A DNA stretch of 64,000 nt from JBHICC01 sp046759385 (GTDB taxonomy: Bacteria > Pseudomonadota > Gammaproteobacteria > Acidiferrobacterales > SPGG2), in NCBI GenBank assembly GCA_046759385.1, contig JBHICC010000010.1:4420-68419 (forward strand), given 5' to 3'. Shown here piece by piece: positions 18,839 through 28,133 of this stretch. Below the pieces are notes generated by a model. The model made no database searches, was not told where the DNA came from, and worked only from the letters and a program-made list of their open reading frames with translations. A program made the position numbers and the translations under genes. Each line of letters starts with the position of its first letter. Position 1 is the first letter of the stretch.

Positions 18839-20260
18839 TTACTGGGCTACAAACGCGCCATTTACGTATGTTGTCGAAGTCCCGATCTCTTCAAAATCGA
18901 AGACACCACCCATGGATTGGGCATTGGGACCTGAGAAGCCGCCTATTATGTCGCCTGTCGCTTGACGCGCTGGATTTCCGTTAATCAAGCTCGCGGCCGG
19001 ATTCAAGTTAGCATTGAAGCGAGCACCGGATACATTACCGGTAAAACTGGTGCCCCAAGTATTACCCGCATCGACAACTGTCATGCTTCCGTTCAAGGTG
19101 GCGGTGCCGAAGTTAACTGTTGCGCTGAAGGCTGGCACCGTTGCGGCGCCGGGACCGCCCAGATTACCCGTACCGCCACTGCTCACCACCGTGAAATAGC
19201 TCGCCGTGCCGGTGGGTAACGTCGTCGATGGCAACATCGTCATCCAGAAGACTTCGCGATCGACCGGTACTGGTGTCGGATCAATCGCACGCTGTGTCGT
19301 GGCTGGACTTACAGTGCCATCCCATACACCCCAACTGATGCCTGCAATTGTGTTGTCGGGGTTAGGAGTAAAGAAGCCCGAAAGGGGTGCGCCAGCCTTG
19401 CGGAGCACCACATCTGCGGACACATCAAATAAGATCGGGCTCCCGCCACCACCGTCACTAGCAATCCCACTTAGGGTCGTTTGCGAGTTTACACCGCCGA
19501 ACGTGGCAAAACCGTCACGGTCGAGACTTGCCAGCTCCGCGGGAGTGAGCCGCCCGTCAGCGCCATCTTGGAGCAGGCCGGTCACGAGGCGCGTCTCGGT
19601 CGGATCGATCATCGCTTCTTGTAACTGGGGATCGACGCTTTGTTGAAGCTGCGGTGGTGGTTGTACGAGACCGGCGGGCGCACGTGTGAAGCTGGTCACA
19701 CGCGCATAGTTGTAGTCTTGCCCGAAACCAAGAACGAGCTCGTCAGCTTCGTTTTCGACGGAGATGGTGCCTTGCCACGCGGCGACGTAGAGTCCACGAT
19801 CGAGGACCGTTTCGTAGGTGGTACCGCGCACGCCGACGATGGCGTAGGACGTTTTGACCCTATACGCCTCCGGCCGTAGTCTGGTGATCAGGCCAGTGAG
19901 TGTTCGAAATCCACCCTTGACAAGAGTAAACAAGCTCTTGTTTCGGCCTGCATCCTTCTCGTTGAACTCATACTCATCGACGCTAAACTCGGTATCCGGC
20001 CGCAACGTCATAATCGCGCCGTCCGTGAAGCGTACTTGCGCTTTCGTCCGCGGGCCAGTCCAAAGTCGGTCACCCTCGTAGAACTCAGAGTTCCGCGACA
20101 AAGAACGCGCCGAGCCATCGGCCTGGAGCGCAACGAACGGACCGTTCGTCATCACAACCTGGCCCGCTGGCGCTATCGCCGCGTGAAGCGGTAGGCTCCA
20201 CATCAAGGCAAGGAATACTAGAGAGGCGGGGAAAGTCGGTCTGTGAACGCGGCTGACCAT
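18839..20260 (-). CDS. FecR-domain protein with C-terminal TbpB-like barrel; likely Slam substrate
   Basis: The 473-residue exported protein has a signal peptide (about residues 10-30, LVFLALMWSLPLHAAIA). Residues about 55-170 form a FecR domain (LWTGPRTKAQVRFTDGAIMTLRPDTEF, then YAIVGVRGTTYE and GTISVENEADE). After a Pro/Gln linker the C-terminal 180 residues are Gly/Ser/Thr/Asn-rich beta strands ending GGFSGPNAQSMGGVFDFEE, which matches the closing strands of the TbpB-like barrel found in Slam-dependent surface proteins (pattern G.F.Gp.A.e.gG.F). There is no lipobox Cys, so it may be secreted rather than surface-anchored. It sits 49 bp after a Slam-like gene, the expected partner. Confidence 0.78.
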   Translation of the reverse strand: MVSRVHRPTFPASLVFLALMWSLPLHAAIAPAGQVVMTNGPFVALQADGSARSLSRNSEFYEGDRLWTGPRTKAQVRFTDGAIMTLRPDTEFSVDEYEFNEKDAGRNKSLFTLVKGGFRTLTGLITRLRPEAYRVKTSYAIVGVRGTTYETVLDRGLYVAAWQGTISVENEADELVLGFGQDYNYARVTSFTRAPAGLVQPPPQLQQSVDPQLQEAMIDPTETRLVTGLLQDGADGRLTPAELASLDRDGFATFGGVNSQTTLSGIASDGGGGSPILFDVSADVVLRKAGAPLSGFFTPNPDNTIAGISWGVWDGTVSPATTQRAIDPTPVPVDREVFWMTMLPSTTLPTGTASYFTVVSSGGTGNLGGPGAATVPAFSATVNFGTATLNGSMTVVDAGNTWGTSFTGNVSGARFNANLNPAASLINGNPARQATGDIIGGFSGPNAQSMGGVFDFEEIGTSTTYVNGAFVAQ

Positions 20261-20309
20261 GCTACTACCCTCCGTAGAACCTGCTTCGCCGCTCCCGCTT
20301 AACGGAAGT

Positions 20310-21641
20310 CTAGGCGTACCCCCCGAAAATCTGCATACGATCGTAAGTAAAAAGCTCGAGGTTCGAGTCGTTATTATCGTATCTTAGCTCTGTATTTATA
20401 GTCCATTTCGGCCGAAACTGCCAGTTCCAGCCGATCCTTAACCTGACGAACGTTTCGTCTCGCGCGACGCCAAACACCGGTTGCGGTGCCTTGTGTTCGA
20501 TCGCCTGAATGCCGACGTCGAAGAAAAAGAGCTGAACCGGCCTAGGGTTCCACTGGAATCCTATAAATAGTCCTACGTAGTCACGGGCTACGGCTGCAGC
20601 GCCTGGTCCGCTTTCCACATTCTCTTCGTCGCCGTAGAAGAGGCCGAGCCGGAACTGTTTGTTTGCGCGCGGAAATCGATGAGTCCAGGTGAGTCCCAAA
20701 AGCGCCAAATCGACATCACGAAACTTTTGCTCAGGATAACGCACACCACCGACCTGGCCAAAGGGCATGATGCGATCCGCGCGGCCGATGGCACGCTCCC
20801 ACTCGCCGCCCACGAGTAGGATACGCCGGAATTCATCCCGATCCAGGAACAGATTTTCGTACTGGATCGGTAGTCGGAAAACACTGCGTTTGCCGAGAAA
20901 ACTTATGCCTCCACGGAGTTGCAATTTTGCCGTATCGAACTCGTCATCAAAGCCGAAATCAACGTCGAAATTATCGCGGATGATGACCGCCGCTTGGCCA
21001 AAAAGTGCTTTCTTCTTACTGATTGGACGTAACGCCTCACCGGAGAGTTCGAACTCGACGAAGTTACTAGCCAGCTCCACGGCACCGGGAAGCAGAGACA
21101 CCGGACCAAGGGCGGGTGTGTTCACGGAGGTGCTCGCCGTCGCCGAGTTGACGTTCGTGTCGTGGCCCAGCCGAACTGCGGTGAAGGCGTGGTATGTTGG
21201 CCGTACCGCGGTTTCCTGCTCACGAATTTTCGCTAGAAACAGCTGGATCCGCTCACGTACATTCTGTGGCGGCTTGTGCGTAAGGACGATCTCAAACTGC
21301 GTGCGCGCCTCCGGGAAATTCCCGAGCATAAAGTGTGCACGCGCGAACTCTAGACGCACACGGTCATTCTCAGGAAAAAGGAGCAAAACGCGCTCGAGCG
21401 CGAATACCGCGCGCTCAGGATGGCCAACCTCGAGCGCGGCGAGCGCAAAAGCGAAATCGAACTCCGGATCGCCCGCTTCCTTGGCGCTGCGTGCCAGCCC
21501 AAGCTCGTACGCTTGTCCTGCCGCACCCCCTTCGAGGAGCCGCTCAATCTCTCTCGCTGTCTCCCCTGCGATGGCGTTCCCTGCCTGGAGCGACCCCCAC
21601 AGAAGAATCCCTAAGACACTTCCACGAAGGCAAGCCGCCAT
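20310..21641 (-). CDS. Slam-like outer-membrane protein: TPR plus DUF560 barrel
   Basis: The 443-residue protein has a signal peptide (LGILLWGSLQAGNAIA), helical TPR repeats at about residues 30-155 (FDFAFALAALEVGHPERAVFALERVLLLFPEN is one repeat, FARAHFMLGNFPEARTQFEIVL the next), and a C-terminal barrel of about 280 residues with alternating aromatic strands (LGHDTNVNSA, then FRLGLFYGDEENVE and LRIGWNWQFRPKWTI). That is the plan of Slam, the surface lipoprotein assembly modulator. The start ATG at 21641 has a strong GAGGAGAGG. It is the first gene of a two-gene operon with the FecR/TbpB-barrel protein. The last residue is Ala, not the usual aromatic. Confidence 0.8.
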   Translation of the reverse strand: MAACLRGSVLGILLWGSLQAGNAIAGETAREIERLLEGGAAGQAYELGLARSAKEAGDPEFDFAFALAALEVGHPERAVFALERVLLLFPENDRVRLEFARAHFMLGNFPEARTQFEIVLTHKPPQNVRERIQLFLAKIREQETAVRPTYHAFTAVRLGHDTNVNSATASTSVNTPALGPVSLLPGAVELASNFVEFELSGEALRPISKKKALFGQAAVIIRDNFDVDFGFDDEFDTAKLQLRGGISFLGKRSVFRLPIQYENLFLDRDEFRRILLVGGEWERAIGRADRIMPFGQVGGVRYPEQKFRDVDLALLGLTWTHRFPRANKQFRLGLFYGDEENVESGPGAAAVARDYVGLFIGFQWNPRPVQLFFFDVGIQAIEHKAPQPVFGVARDETFVRLRIGWNWQFRPKWTINTELRYDNNDSNLELFTYDRMQIFGGYA

Positions 21642-22259
21642 TACCTCTCCTCTATGGATTTATCATTATCGTGTTTGTTCTTTTTTAAAGTCCTTTCGTT
21701 TCTTATTTAAAATAGTGGGCTTTCGCGAGCTTGTACAGCTACTTACGCAAGAGATCCGCTGCCTTGCATGAACTGCCAAGCGTAACCGCCTGGCCCCAGC
21801 ACGTGAAATATGTAGGAGCGGTCGGGCACGACCTCTAGATAGGTGCAGCCTATGTCTGACTTCCTGTCGCTGGCATTAGTGTCCTTCTTTTACACGCCCA
21901 CTTTTCCCTGTTATCAGGCCTCTTGCCCTATATTCATTACCCGTAGCGTCCGGCACCCTCTATTATTTTCCGCGCCCCGTGCGCCGAATCTGCAGCCTGT
22001 CCTTTGACATCGCCACCGTACTCGAAACGACATACGACTGCCAGCGCTAATGCTCAGGTGTCGTGGCCTCAGCAGTCGGCGTATCGGCAGCGATCTCTTT
22101 ACCGAGGGCGTGAGGCAGTGAAATGATGGCGTTAGCGACATTAGTTAATGCCGTGCACAAACGCACGACCGATTTTCAGAGTGTCAAATGGAAGCGCTTT
22201 TAGCGACCTCATAGAGCAATAGCCCGTTTGGTGTCAGTTCTAGCAAGCGATTCCGGTAA
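21642..22259. other. Intergenic, 618 bp, divergent, with a REP-like hairpin
   Basis: This holds the divergent promoters of the slam-like and alpha/beta hydrolase genes. The slam side is AT-rich (21670-21712). At 21812-21833 the sequence GTAGGAGC precedes a perfect 5-bp stem GGTCG-GGCA-CGACC, reminiscent of GTAG-type REP elements. A 75-codon minus-strand frame at 21914-22141 has no supporting features. Nothing else recognised. Confidence 0.4.
21812..21835. repeat. Single REP-like (GTAG) hairpin
   Basis: GTAGGAGC followed by GGTCG, a GGCA loop and CGACC. GTAG-headed short palindromes of this kind are spread by RAYT transposases in many gammaproteobacteria. Only one copy is seen in the window, so the call is tentative. 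Confidence 0.3.
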
Positions 22260-23144
22260 ATGCCTATAAGAGAGACTCGCCATACCTTAGAGATCGGCAA
22301 GGGCATACCTCTGCATTACCGAATAGTTCGGGGCCCGAGTCAGCGACGGCCATTGTTGCTACTGCTGCATGGCATGGCCAGCAATCTGACACGCTGGTCA
22401 GAATTTGTGGAACAAACGAGCCTAAAGGACCATTGGGACATCATGCGCGTGGATCTGCGAGGGCATGGTGAACCCATCTACCGAGGTAGGCTTAGCATGG
22501 AGATCTGGTCTCAAGACACCGTCCGGCTGCTTGATGCCGAGGGCTATGCGGAGGCAGTATTGATTGGCCACAGTCTAGGCGCGCAGCTGGCGCTACATTT
22601 CGCCAGTCTGTGTCCAAACCGTACGCGTGGACTTGCGTTAATCGATCCGATACTGGGCCGACCGACAACGCCGATCGTGCGCGCCGGACGCCGTTACCGA
22701 CACGTGCTACGCGCACTTGTAATCATTGTCAGAGCGCTTAACCGCCTAGGTCTGTATCGCCGCCACATTCCGAATAGGGATCTAAAACTGCTCGATCTCC
22801 GAACGAGAGAAACGTTGCTTGCGGAAGGTAAGATCGAAGAATTAGTAAGCGAGTACTCCTCCCCTTGGCCTGACCTGAAGCATTTTCCAACAGCAAACTT
22901 TATTGAAGAGGTCATCGAGATGGTACGTTCTGTACCTCCACCTACTCAGATTGAAGTGCCGGTCCTGGTACTGCTGTCAAAGGGCGGGACTTATGCCGAC
23001 CCCAAAACAACTCGCGAGGCAATCGCCCAGTTTCCGAATGCGAAAACGGTAATCATCGATGCCGAACACTGGCCGTTAACAGAAAAACCAGTAGAGGTAC
23101 GCGAGGCGATCGAACAATGGTGCAACGAGCTTGAACGGCCTTAG
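22260..23144 (+). CDS. Alpha/beta hydrolase
   Basis: The 294-residue hydrolase shows the oxyanion-hole stretch LLLLHGMASNLTRWS, the nucleophile elbow GHSLGAQLA (Ser near residue 104), the acid-containing strand VPVLVLLSKGG, and a final histidine in DAEHWPLTEKP. No signal peptide, so it is cytoplasmic. Substrate is not predictable; the LRGHGE strand and cap composition are generic. It is transcribed alone, divergent from the slam-like gene and convergent with htrA. Confidence 0.85.
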   Translation: MPIRETRHTLEIGKGIPLHYRIVRGPSQRRPLLLLLHGMASNLTRWSEFVEQTSLKDHWDIMRVDLRGHGEPIYRGRLSMEIWSQDTVRLLDAEGYAEAVLIGHSLGAQLALHFASLCPNRTRGLALIDPILGRPTTPIVRAGRRYRHVLRALVIIVRALNRLGLYRRHIPNRDLKLLDLRTRETLLAEGKIEELVSEYSSPWPDLKHFPTANFIEEVIEMVRSVPPPTQIEVPVLVLLSKGGTYADPKTTREAIAQFPNAKTVIIDAEHWPLTEKPVEVREAIEQWCNELERP

Positions 23145-23199
23145 CCGGTAACGCTGGCGGGAACAACGGCCAGGTGCCCAGCTGTTGCGATTGAGTGAT

Positions 23200-24678
23200 T
23201 CAGGACTTTATGACTACAAAGAACTTGCCGCCGCGCCGTCTAACCAGCAACAGCGGATCGTCATCCTTGTTTAGTTGAGCCGTGATCTGCTTGTAGTCTT
23301 CGACCCCTTGAATCGGCTTGCGGTTGATTTCAGTGATCACGTCACCCGGGCGTATTCCAGCGGCGGCGGCGCTACTCGTGGGATCCACATCGGTAACGAC
23401 GACACCCTGCGCATCAGGTGGCAAGCCTAACCGTTCCGCAATCTCACTCGTGAGATTCCGTACCTCGAGTCCCGCCAACGCGGCGTTTGCACTTTCACTT
23501 TCGATACTCTGGTCTTCTTGGCCGATGCTGGCCAGGTCCTTCGGCTGCTCACCGATGCGGATCGCTATCGTTTTAGGGCGCTTGTTGCGAATAACCTTGA
23601 CTTTGACCTTCTTCCCGACAGCCGTTTGCGCCACGATGTTACGTAAGGCGGTTTGATCCTCCACCCCCTTACCGTCGAACTCGACGATAACGTCACCCGA
23701 TCGAATCCCCCCCTTCGATGCCGGGCTCCCAGCCAGCACCTCGCTAACCAATGCGCCCTTGGCTTTCGGGAGCCCGAAGTTCTGCGCCAGATCCGCGGTT
23801 ACGCCCTGGATCGAGACGCCTAGCCAACCCCGCACAACCTTCCCGCTGTCGATTAGGCTTCGCATCACGCTGCGGGTCATGTTACTCGGAACCGCGAAGC
23901 CGATGCCCATATAGCCGCCGCTACGGCTAAAAATCGCCGTGTTGATACCAACGAGCTCGCCGTGCACGTTGACCATGGCACCGCCAGAGTTGCCAGGATT
24001 AATCGCCGCGTCAGTCTGGATGAAATCCTCGTAGTCGGCGATACCCACGTTAGCGCGCCCGACTGCGCTGACAATGCCCATGGTGACAGTCTGGTTCAAC
24101 CCAAACGGATTGCCAATCGCAAGTACGTACTCGCCTACCTCGAGCGCATCCGAGTCTCCCCATGTGACTGTAGGTAGGTCGTTGCCGTCGATCTTTATCA
24201 CAGCCAGGTCGGTCTTCGGGTCGGTCCCGATCACCTTGCCAATGAAGTCGCGCTTGTCGCTGAGCACCACTTTGATTTCGTCTGCATTGGCAATCACGTG
24301 ATTGTTAGTCACGATGTAGCCCGAAGGGTCGACAATCACGCCTGAGCCGAGGCTAGCCTGCGACCGCCGCTCGGGCGGCACCCCGAACCGACGGAAAAAC
24401 TCGTCGCCGAAGAAACGGCGGAAAAACGGATCATCAAAGCGCGGCCCCAGCTCTTCCATTTCAGAAGACTTTACGACGTGTGTTGTCGAAATATTGACCA
24501 CGGCCGGCGTGACTGCTCTGACGATCTCAGTAAAGTTGTACGCCGGAACTTGCATCAGCGGCGGTGCTGCACGGGCAATGGGCGTCCAGCCGACCCAACT
24601 TGTAGCAATGACCCCTAGCAGCACACCGAAGACAGCCCGGTAGCCTCGAGATCTGAATGAACGACGGTCAATATCCAT
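23200..24678 (-). CDS. Periplasmic serine protease, HtrA/DegP (MucD-like)
   Basis: The 492-residue envelope quality-control protease has a signal peptide (about residues 12-37, ending ARA-A). The trypsin-like domain carries the full triad: His127 (TNNHVI), Asp157 (DPKTDLAV) and Ser231 (GNSGGAM). Two PDZ domains follow, at about 285-375 and 395-485. The length and two PDZ domains fit DegP/MucD rather than the single-PDZ DegS. A Phe/Arg-rich loop (DDPFFRRFFGDEFFRRFG) precedes the active domain, as in other Do-type proteases. There is no algU/mucAB cluster next to it here. Confidence 0.93.
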   Translation of the reverse strand: MDIDRRSFRSRGYRAVFGVLLGVIATSWVGWTPIARAAPPLMQVPAYNFTEIVRAVTPAVVNISTTHVVKSSEMEELGPRFDDPFFRRFFGDEFFRRFGVPPERRSQASLGSGVIVDPSGYIVTNNHVIANADEIKVVLSDKRDFIGKVIGTDPKTDLAVIKIDGNDLPTVTWGDSDALEVGEYVLAIGNPFGLNQTVTMGIVSAVGRANVGIADYEDFIQTDAAINPGNSGGAMVNVHGELVGINTAIFSRSGGYMGIGFAVPSNMTRSVMRSLIDSGKVVRGWLGVSIQGVTADLAQNFGLPKAKGALVSEVLAGSPASKGGIRSGDVIVEFDGKGVEDQTALRNIVAQTAVGKKVKVKVIRNKRPKTIAIRIGEQPKDLASIGQEDQSIESESANAALAGLEVRNLTSEIAERLGLPPDAQGVVVTDVDPTSSAAAAGIRPGDVITEINRKPIQGVEDYKQITAQLNKDDDPLLLVRRRGGKFFVVIKS

Positions 24679-25029
24679 ACGGTACCCTCGTAGCGGCGAT
24701 TCGTTACGCTCGTGTTAGTTTGGTCTAAGCAATTTTCGTGGCACGTCCGACTTGCTTTCACATGACCGCGAATGCACGTTCGCTTCGTCGACGAAAATCA
24801 TACTATCCGCGCTGCACCCGCCCGACTCGCATGCGTTCGAGCCTTCCCGCAGGTATTGTAGCTGGATTGCGGCGACACCGTGTACGCCGTTCTCGGCCCG
24901 GAGGATGGAAGACGTTACGATTGACAAGTTCCGGGCCGAGATAGTTCCCTACGATATGAATTATCGCCTTTGCCTTTAGCCTTTATTTCAAGTCTTTTTC
25001 CGCCTCAAAGCTAGACAGACGGCGGCGCC
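24679..25029. other. Intergenic, 351 bp
   Basis: This should include the htrA promoter. A minus-strand frame from a TTG at 24927 to 24715 (70 codons, four Cys) is present, without a ribosome binding site or a recognisable family; it may be a decayed gene. I saw no terminator for the neighbouring MFS gene here. Confidence 0.3.
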
Positions 25030-26361
25030 TTAGGCGGCTGTCAAAGCCGCACGGCGGCCCCGAGCTTCGTCTACCAAGCTCAGCAGCAGCAGTCCCACGA
25101 TGAAGAAGGTCACCGTCGACAAGACCGCCGCACGCTGATTGCCGCCTGACAGAAAGGTGATTGTCCCGTAGCTCAGCGGGCCAACAACAGCGGCAAGCTT
25201 ACTGGCCAACCCCCACAGACCGAAGAACTCAGCGGAGCGCCTCGGTGGTGCAAATTGGCCGACCAAAGCGCGGCCAGCAGACTGACTAGATCCCAAGGCA
25301 AGCCCCACCAGGTTACCGACGATCCAAAAAGCGCCGCGACTCTCAGTGAAGTAAGCTAAAACTAGGGCAGCAATCCAGAGCGCGAGTGTCAGTGCCAGAG
25401 TCCGCAGCGATCCTAGTTTGTCCTGAACATGACCAAAAACGAAAGCGCCCGCGGCCGCAGTCACATTGATCACCAGGATTAGTATTAGCGTGTCTCCCGT
25501 ACTGAAATCCATTACCTCGCGCGCATAGACAGCGGCTAGCACGACCACCGTATAGATTCCACAGTAGTACACCGTCAGGCTGAGCAAGAAACGGAACAGA
25601 TCACGAAAGTGTCGAACATGACGCAAGGTTGCCATGACACGCGTGAAACCAATGCTTACATACCCTTGACCCGCCGACAGCGGTGACACCGTCGCACGTT
25701 CAGGCAACCACAAGAACGTCGGCATCGCGGCCAGGCCGAAAATGATCGCCGTCATCACCATGGTAACGGGAACGTACTCAGGCGCGGCTTGACCTTGGGA
25801 TTCAGCCCAGCTCACATAAACAAGGCAAAAACCGAGCACTAGCAAGCCCCCGAGGTAGCCAAGCGACCAACCGTAGCCGGATATTCGACCCATATCCCCC
25901 TGCGGCGCGATCTCGGGTAAGAATGCGGCAATCAGATTCTCCCCGGTCCCGAACATGAACGCGGACAGAATCACCAGCACCATTCCAAGCCAGACATCAC
26001 CGGGTCCTACGATCGCAAGCAGCGCGGTAGAAATGACGCAGCCCGCGGTGGTCACCGCCAGAAAGCGTTTCTTGTCAGCACGATGATCAGCGATGGCACC
26101 GAGTACCGGCGCGCTGAACAGTATCAACGCATTCGTAATAGCAATCGCCACGGTCCAGTACAGTGTGCCTGCGCCGCTAGCGGCCCCCCCTACACTGGCC
26201 GCCACTACACCGACGAAATAAGCGTTAAACACTGCGGTCAGAACCACAGTCGTATAGCCCGAGTTCGCAAAGTCGTACATTGCCCAGGCAAACAACTCGC
26301 GCCGCGGCGCTAACACTATATTGGCGGGGCGTACTAAGGTTTCGGCAATGTTGTCAGTCAC
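25030..26361 (-). CDS. MFS transporter, UMF1/Atg22-like
   Basis: The 443-residue permease has about twelve spans and begins with the UMF1 signature FAWAMYDFANSGYTTVVLTAVFN (AMYDFANSGYTTVV carries it), found in the family related to yeast Atg22. Later landmarks are LGAIADHRADKKRFL (the MFS A-motif loop), GYGWSLGYLGGLLVL, and GNLVGLALGSSQSAGRALVGQ. The transported compound is unknown. It lies 77 bp after an ArsR-family gene on the same strand, so it is the probable target of that regulator. Confidence 0.88.
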   Translation of the reverse strand: MTDNIAETLVRPANIVLAPRRELFAWAMYDFANSGYTTVVLTAVFNAYFVGVVAASVGGAASGAGTLYWTVAIAITNALILFSAPVLGAIADHRADKKRFLAVTTAGCVISTALLAIVGPGDVWLGMVLVILSAFMFGTGENLIAAFLPEIAPQGDMGRISGYGWSLGYLGGLLVLGFCLVYVSWAESQGQAAPEYVPVTMVMTAIIFGLAAMPTFLWLPERATVSPLSAGQGYVSIGFTRVMATLRHVRHFRDLFRFLLSLTVYYCGIYTVVVLAAVYAREVMDFSTGDTLILILVINVTAAAGAFVFGHVQDKLGSLRTLALTLALWIAALVLAYFTESRGAFWIVGNLVGLALGSSQSAGRALVGQFAPPRRSAEFFGLWGLASKLAAVVGPLSYGTITFLSGGNQRAAVLSTVTFFIVGLLLLSLVDEARGRRAALTAA

Positions 26362-26438
26362 GAATGTACTGCGGGATCGAAACCGACTAGGGAAGAGACG
26401 AGAACGGTGCGCATTGAGCTATGTAGACGGACAACGCG

Positions 26439-26804
26439 TTAGTTGTCGCTTTGATCACCGCGCGTTTGAAAAAGATCCGGGCCTTCTTCCCCATTAACTT
26501 TGCGCGCGACGTAGAGATGGACGAGCCTGAGGACTTCCTCACAGTATGGATAGTTCACACGATAGTAGACTTCCTTACCGCGTTTTTCGCTCAGCAGAAG
26601 CTCGGCGTTACGCAGGACCTTGAGGTGATGAGAGATTGCAGGACGGCTGAGCTGAAACAGGCGGGCAATGTCATTTACGCATATCTCTTCGCCGCGCTCG
26701 AATACCAAGAGGATCTTCTGTCGTGTTGGATCTCCCAGCGCTGAGAAGAAGCGGGCGAATTGGCCCCAACCTTCCGGGAGGCTGTGAGCGTACTTCGGAT
26801 TCAT
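26439..26804 (-). CDS. ArsR-family transcriptional regulator
   Basis: A winged-helix repressor of 121 residues from the ATG at 26804 (a GTG ten codons upstream is the alternative). The body is FFSALGDPTRQKILLVF, then ICVNDIARLFQLSRPAISHHLKVL, the recognition helix, and the wing LLSEKRGKEVYYRVN. The alpha-3 metal motif of ArsR/SmtB (ELCVCDL) is reduced here to EICVNDIA with one Cys, so arsenic-type sensing is unlikely. A perfect palindrome lies 72-104 bp upstream and is a likely operator. Located directly upstream of the UMF1 permease, with which it should form an operon. Confidence 0.9.
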   Translation of the reverse strand: MNPKYAHSLPEGWGQFARFFSALGDPTRQKILLVFERGEEICVNDIARLFQLSRPAISHHLKVLRNAELLLSEKRGKEVYYRVNYPYCEEVLRLVHLYVARKVNGEEGPDLFQTRGDQSDN

Positions 26805-26876
26805 ACTGCCGAACTCAATAACTACTGACTGCACCGCGCTTAGCAGCGGCAGGAACGTGGCAGCATAATCAACTGA

Positions 26877-26908
26877 CGTAATATGTCAACAAATGTTGAC
26901 ATATTACG
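26877..26908. promoter_or_regulatory. Perfect 14-bp inverted repeat, likely ArsR operator
   Basis: CGTAATATGTCAAC, spacer AAAT, GTTGACATATTACG: 14 of 14 bases pair. It lies between the egtD stop and the arsR start, upstream of arsR. AT-rich dyads with ATAT-like arms are typical of ArsR-family operators, so autoregulation of arsR and the permease is the simplest reading. It could also act as an egtD transcript terminator, but no T run follows. Confidence 0.7.
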
Positions 26909-26941
26909 CGGGCCTCGGTAGGCCGGGACTGGGGCCGTCGG

Positions 26942-27949
26942 CTACCCGTGCGGACGGGCAAGGACGAGCGAGAAATACCGGTTTTGCGGCTGGAAGTGCT
27001 GCTCCGCAACAAACCCGCCGTCAACAAGCATCTGATCCAACGATGCGAGTGTGAACTTGCGGCTGATCTCCGTGAGTATCGACTCGCCGGGTGCGAACGC
27101 CACTGACTGGTCGAGCTCCCCAATGCGAACAACCTGCGCAGTTTTGGATCGAATATGCATCTCGATACGCGCTTGCGCATCGTTATACCAAGCATGATGG
27201 TGAAATGAGTGCAAATCGAATTCACCCGCCAATTCCCGGTTAATGACTTCGAGCGCATTGAGGTTAAAGTCAGCTGTCAGTCCGGCGGTGTCGTTATATG
27301 CGGCATTAAGTACGTTGACATCCTTAACACGATCGGCCCCCAGTAGGAGCCAGTCTCGATCTTCCATCATTATCCGGACGGTTCGCAAAAAACGCGCGGT
27401 TTCGTGCGAATCGAAGTTGCCGATGGTACTGCCGAGAAACGGGAACAAACGCGTGCCGTCTCCCCGCGGAATTTGCCCTAAGTCACTACAGTAATCGCCG
27501 ACGAGTGCTTCGATTTCAAGCCAGCCGTACTCGCGGGTGAGTCGTCGTGCTGCATCGAGCAACATCTCGGCGCACACGTCCAGGGGTAGATAGCGTACGT
27601 GGCACCGCTGACGATCACACGCCTGCAGGAGTCGCACAGTCTTGCGCGATGCTCCGCTGCCGAGCTCTAGAATGGTCTCAGGACGCACGCGCTCGATCAG
27701 CCCATCCGCGATGTCGGCAAGCAGGCTGTCTTCCGTGCGCGTTAGGTAATATTCCGGTGTCCCGCAAATTCGGTCGAATAGTAAAGAACCACGTTCGTCG
27801 TAAAAATACTTCGGTAGCAGGTACTTCGGGGTCGAGGAAAGGCCAGCCTGCACATCATCGGCGAAATCGCGCATAGGATCGCAATCGCTCAGATGTGTTA
27901 TTGTGATCCGATCGCGTTCCTCGCGCGTCAGCGCCCGCATCGGGTCCAT
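26942..27949 (-). CDS. egtD: L-histidine N-alpha-methyltransferase (ergothioneine synthesis)
   Basis: EgtD trimethylates histidine to hercynine with three S-adenosylmethionine molecules. The protein (335 residues from the ATG at 27949, behind a strong GGGAGG) shows YDERGSLLFDRICGTPEYYLTRTE in the N-terminus (substrate region, e.g. CGTPEYYLTRTE), the SAM loop ILELGSGASRKT, the FPFLGSTIGNF strand and the C-terminal substrate lid with FNLNALEVINRE. The open frame extends 23 codons upstream without support. The EgtB sulfoxide synthase gene, often adjacent, is not in this window. Confidence 0.92.
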   Translation of the reverse strand: MDPMRALTREERDRITITHLSDCDPMRDFADDVQAGLSSTPKYLLPKYFYDERGSLLFDRICGTPEYYLTRTEDSLLADIADGLIERVRPETILELGSGASRKTVRLLQACDRQRCHVRYLPLDVCAEMLLDAARRLTREYGWLEIEALVGDYCSDLGQIPRGDGTRLFPFLGSTIGNFDSHETARFLRTVRIMMEDRDWLLLGADRVKDVNVLNAAYNDTAGLTADFNLNALEVINRELAGEFDLHSFHHHAWYNDAQARIEMHIRSKTAQVVRIGELDQSVAFAPGESILTEISRKFTLASLDQMLVDGGFVAEQHFQPQNRYFSLVLARPHG

Positions 27950-28133
27950 GATGCCTCCCTTTAGTCTTGTTCTTACAGGTGTCGTTATTATGGCGCTGCC
28001 GAAAACGGCGATGGCCACGGGTTTATTAAACCTTACATCGCGCCCTTATTAAACCTTGATTTTCACCAGCTGGGTTACCATTGGTTAAGATGAACCATCA
28101 CCGCTCATTTCTTCGATCATAGCCGGTGCATCG

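Noticed and set aside
18744..18965. Plus-strand frame of 73 codons with AGGAG upstream
   Set aside because: It overlaps the antisense of the FecR/TbpB gene end and shows no recognisable composition; likely chance.
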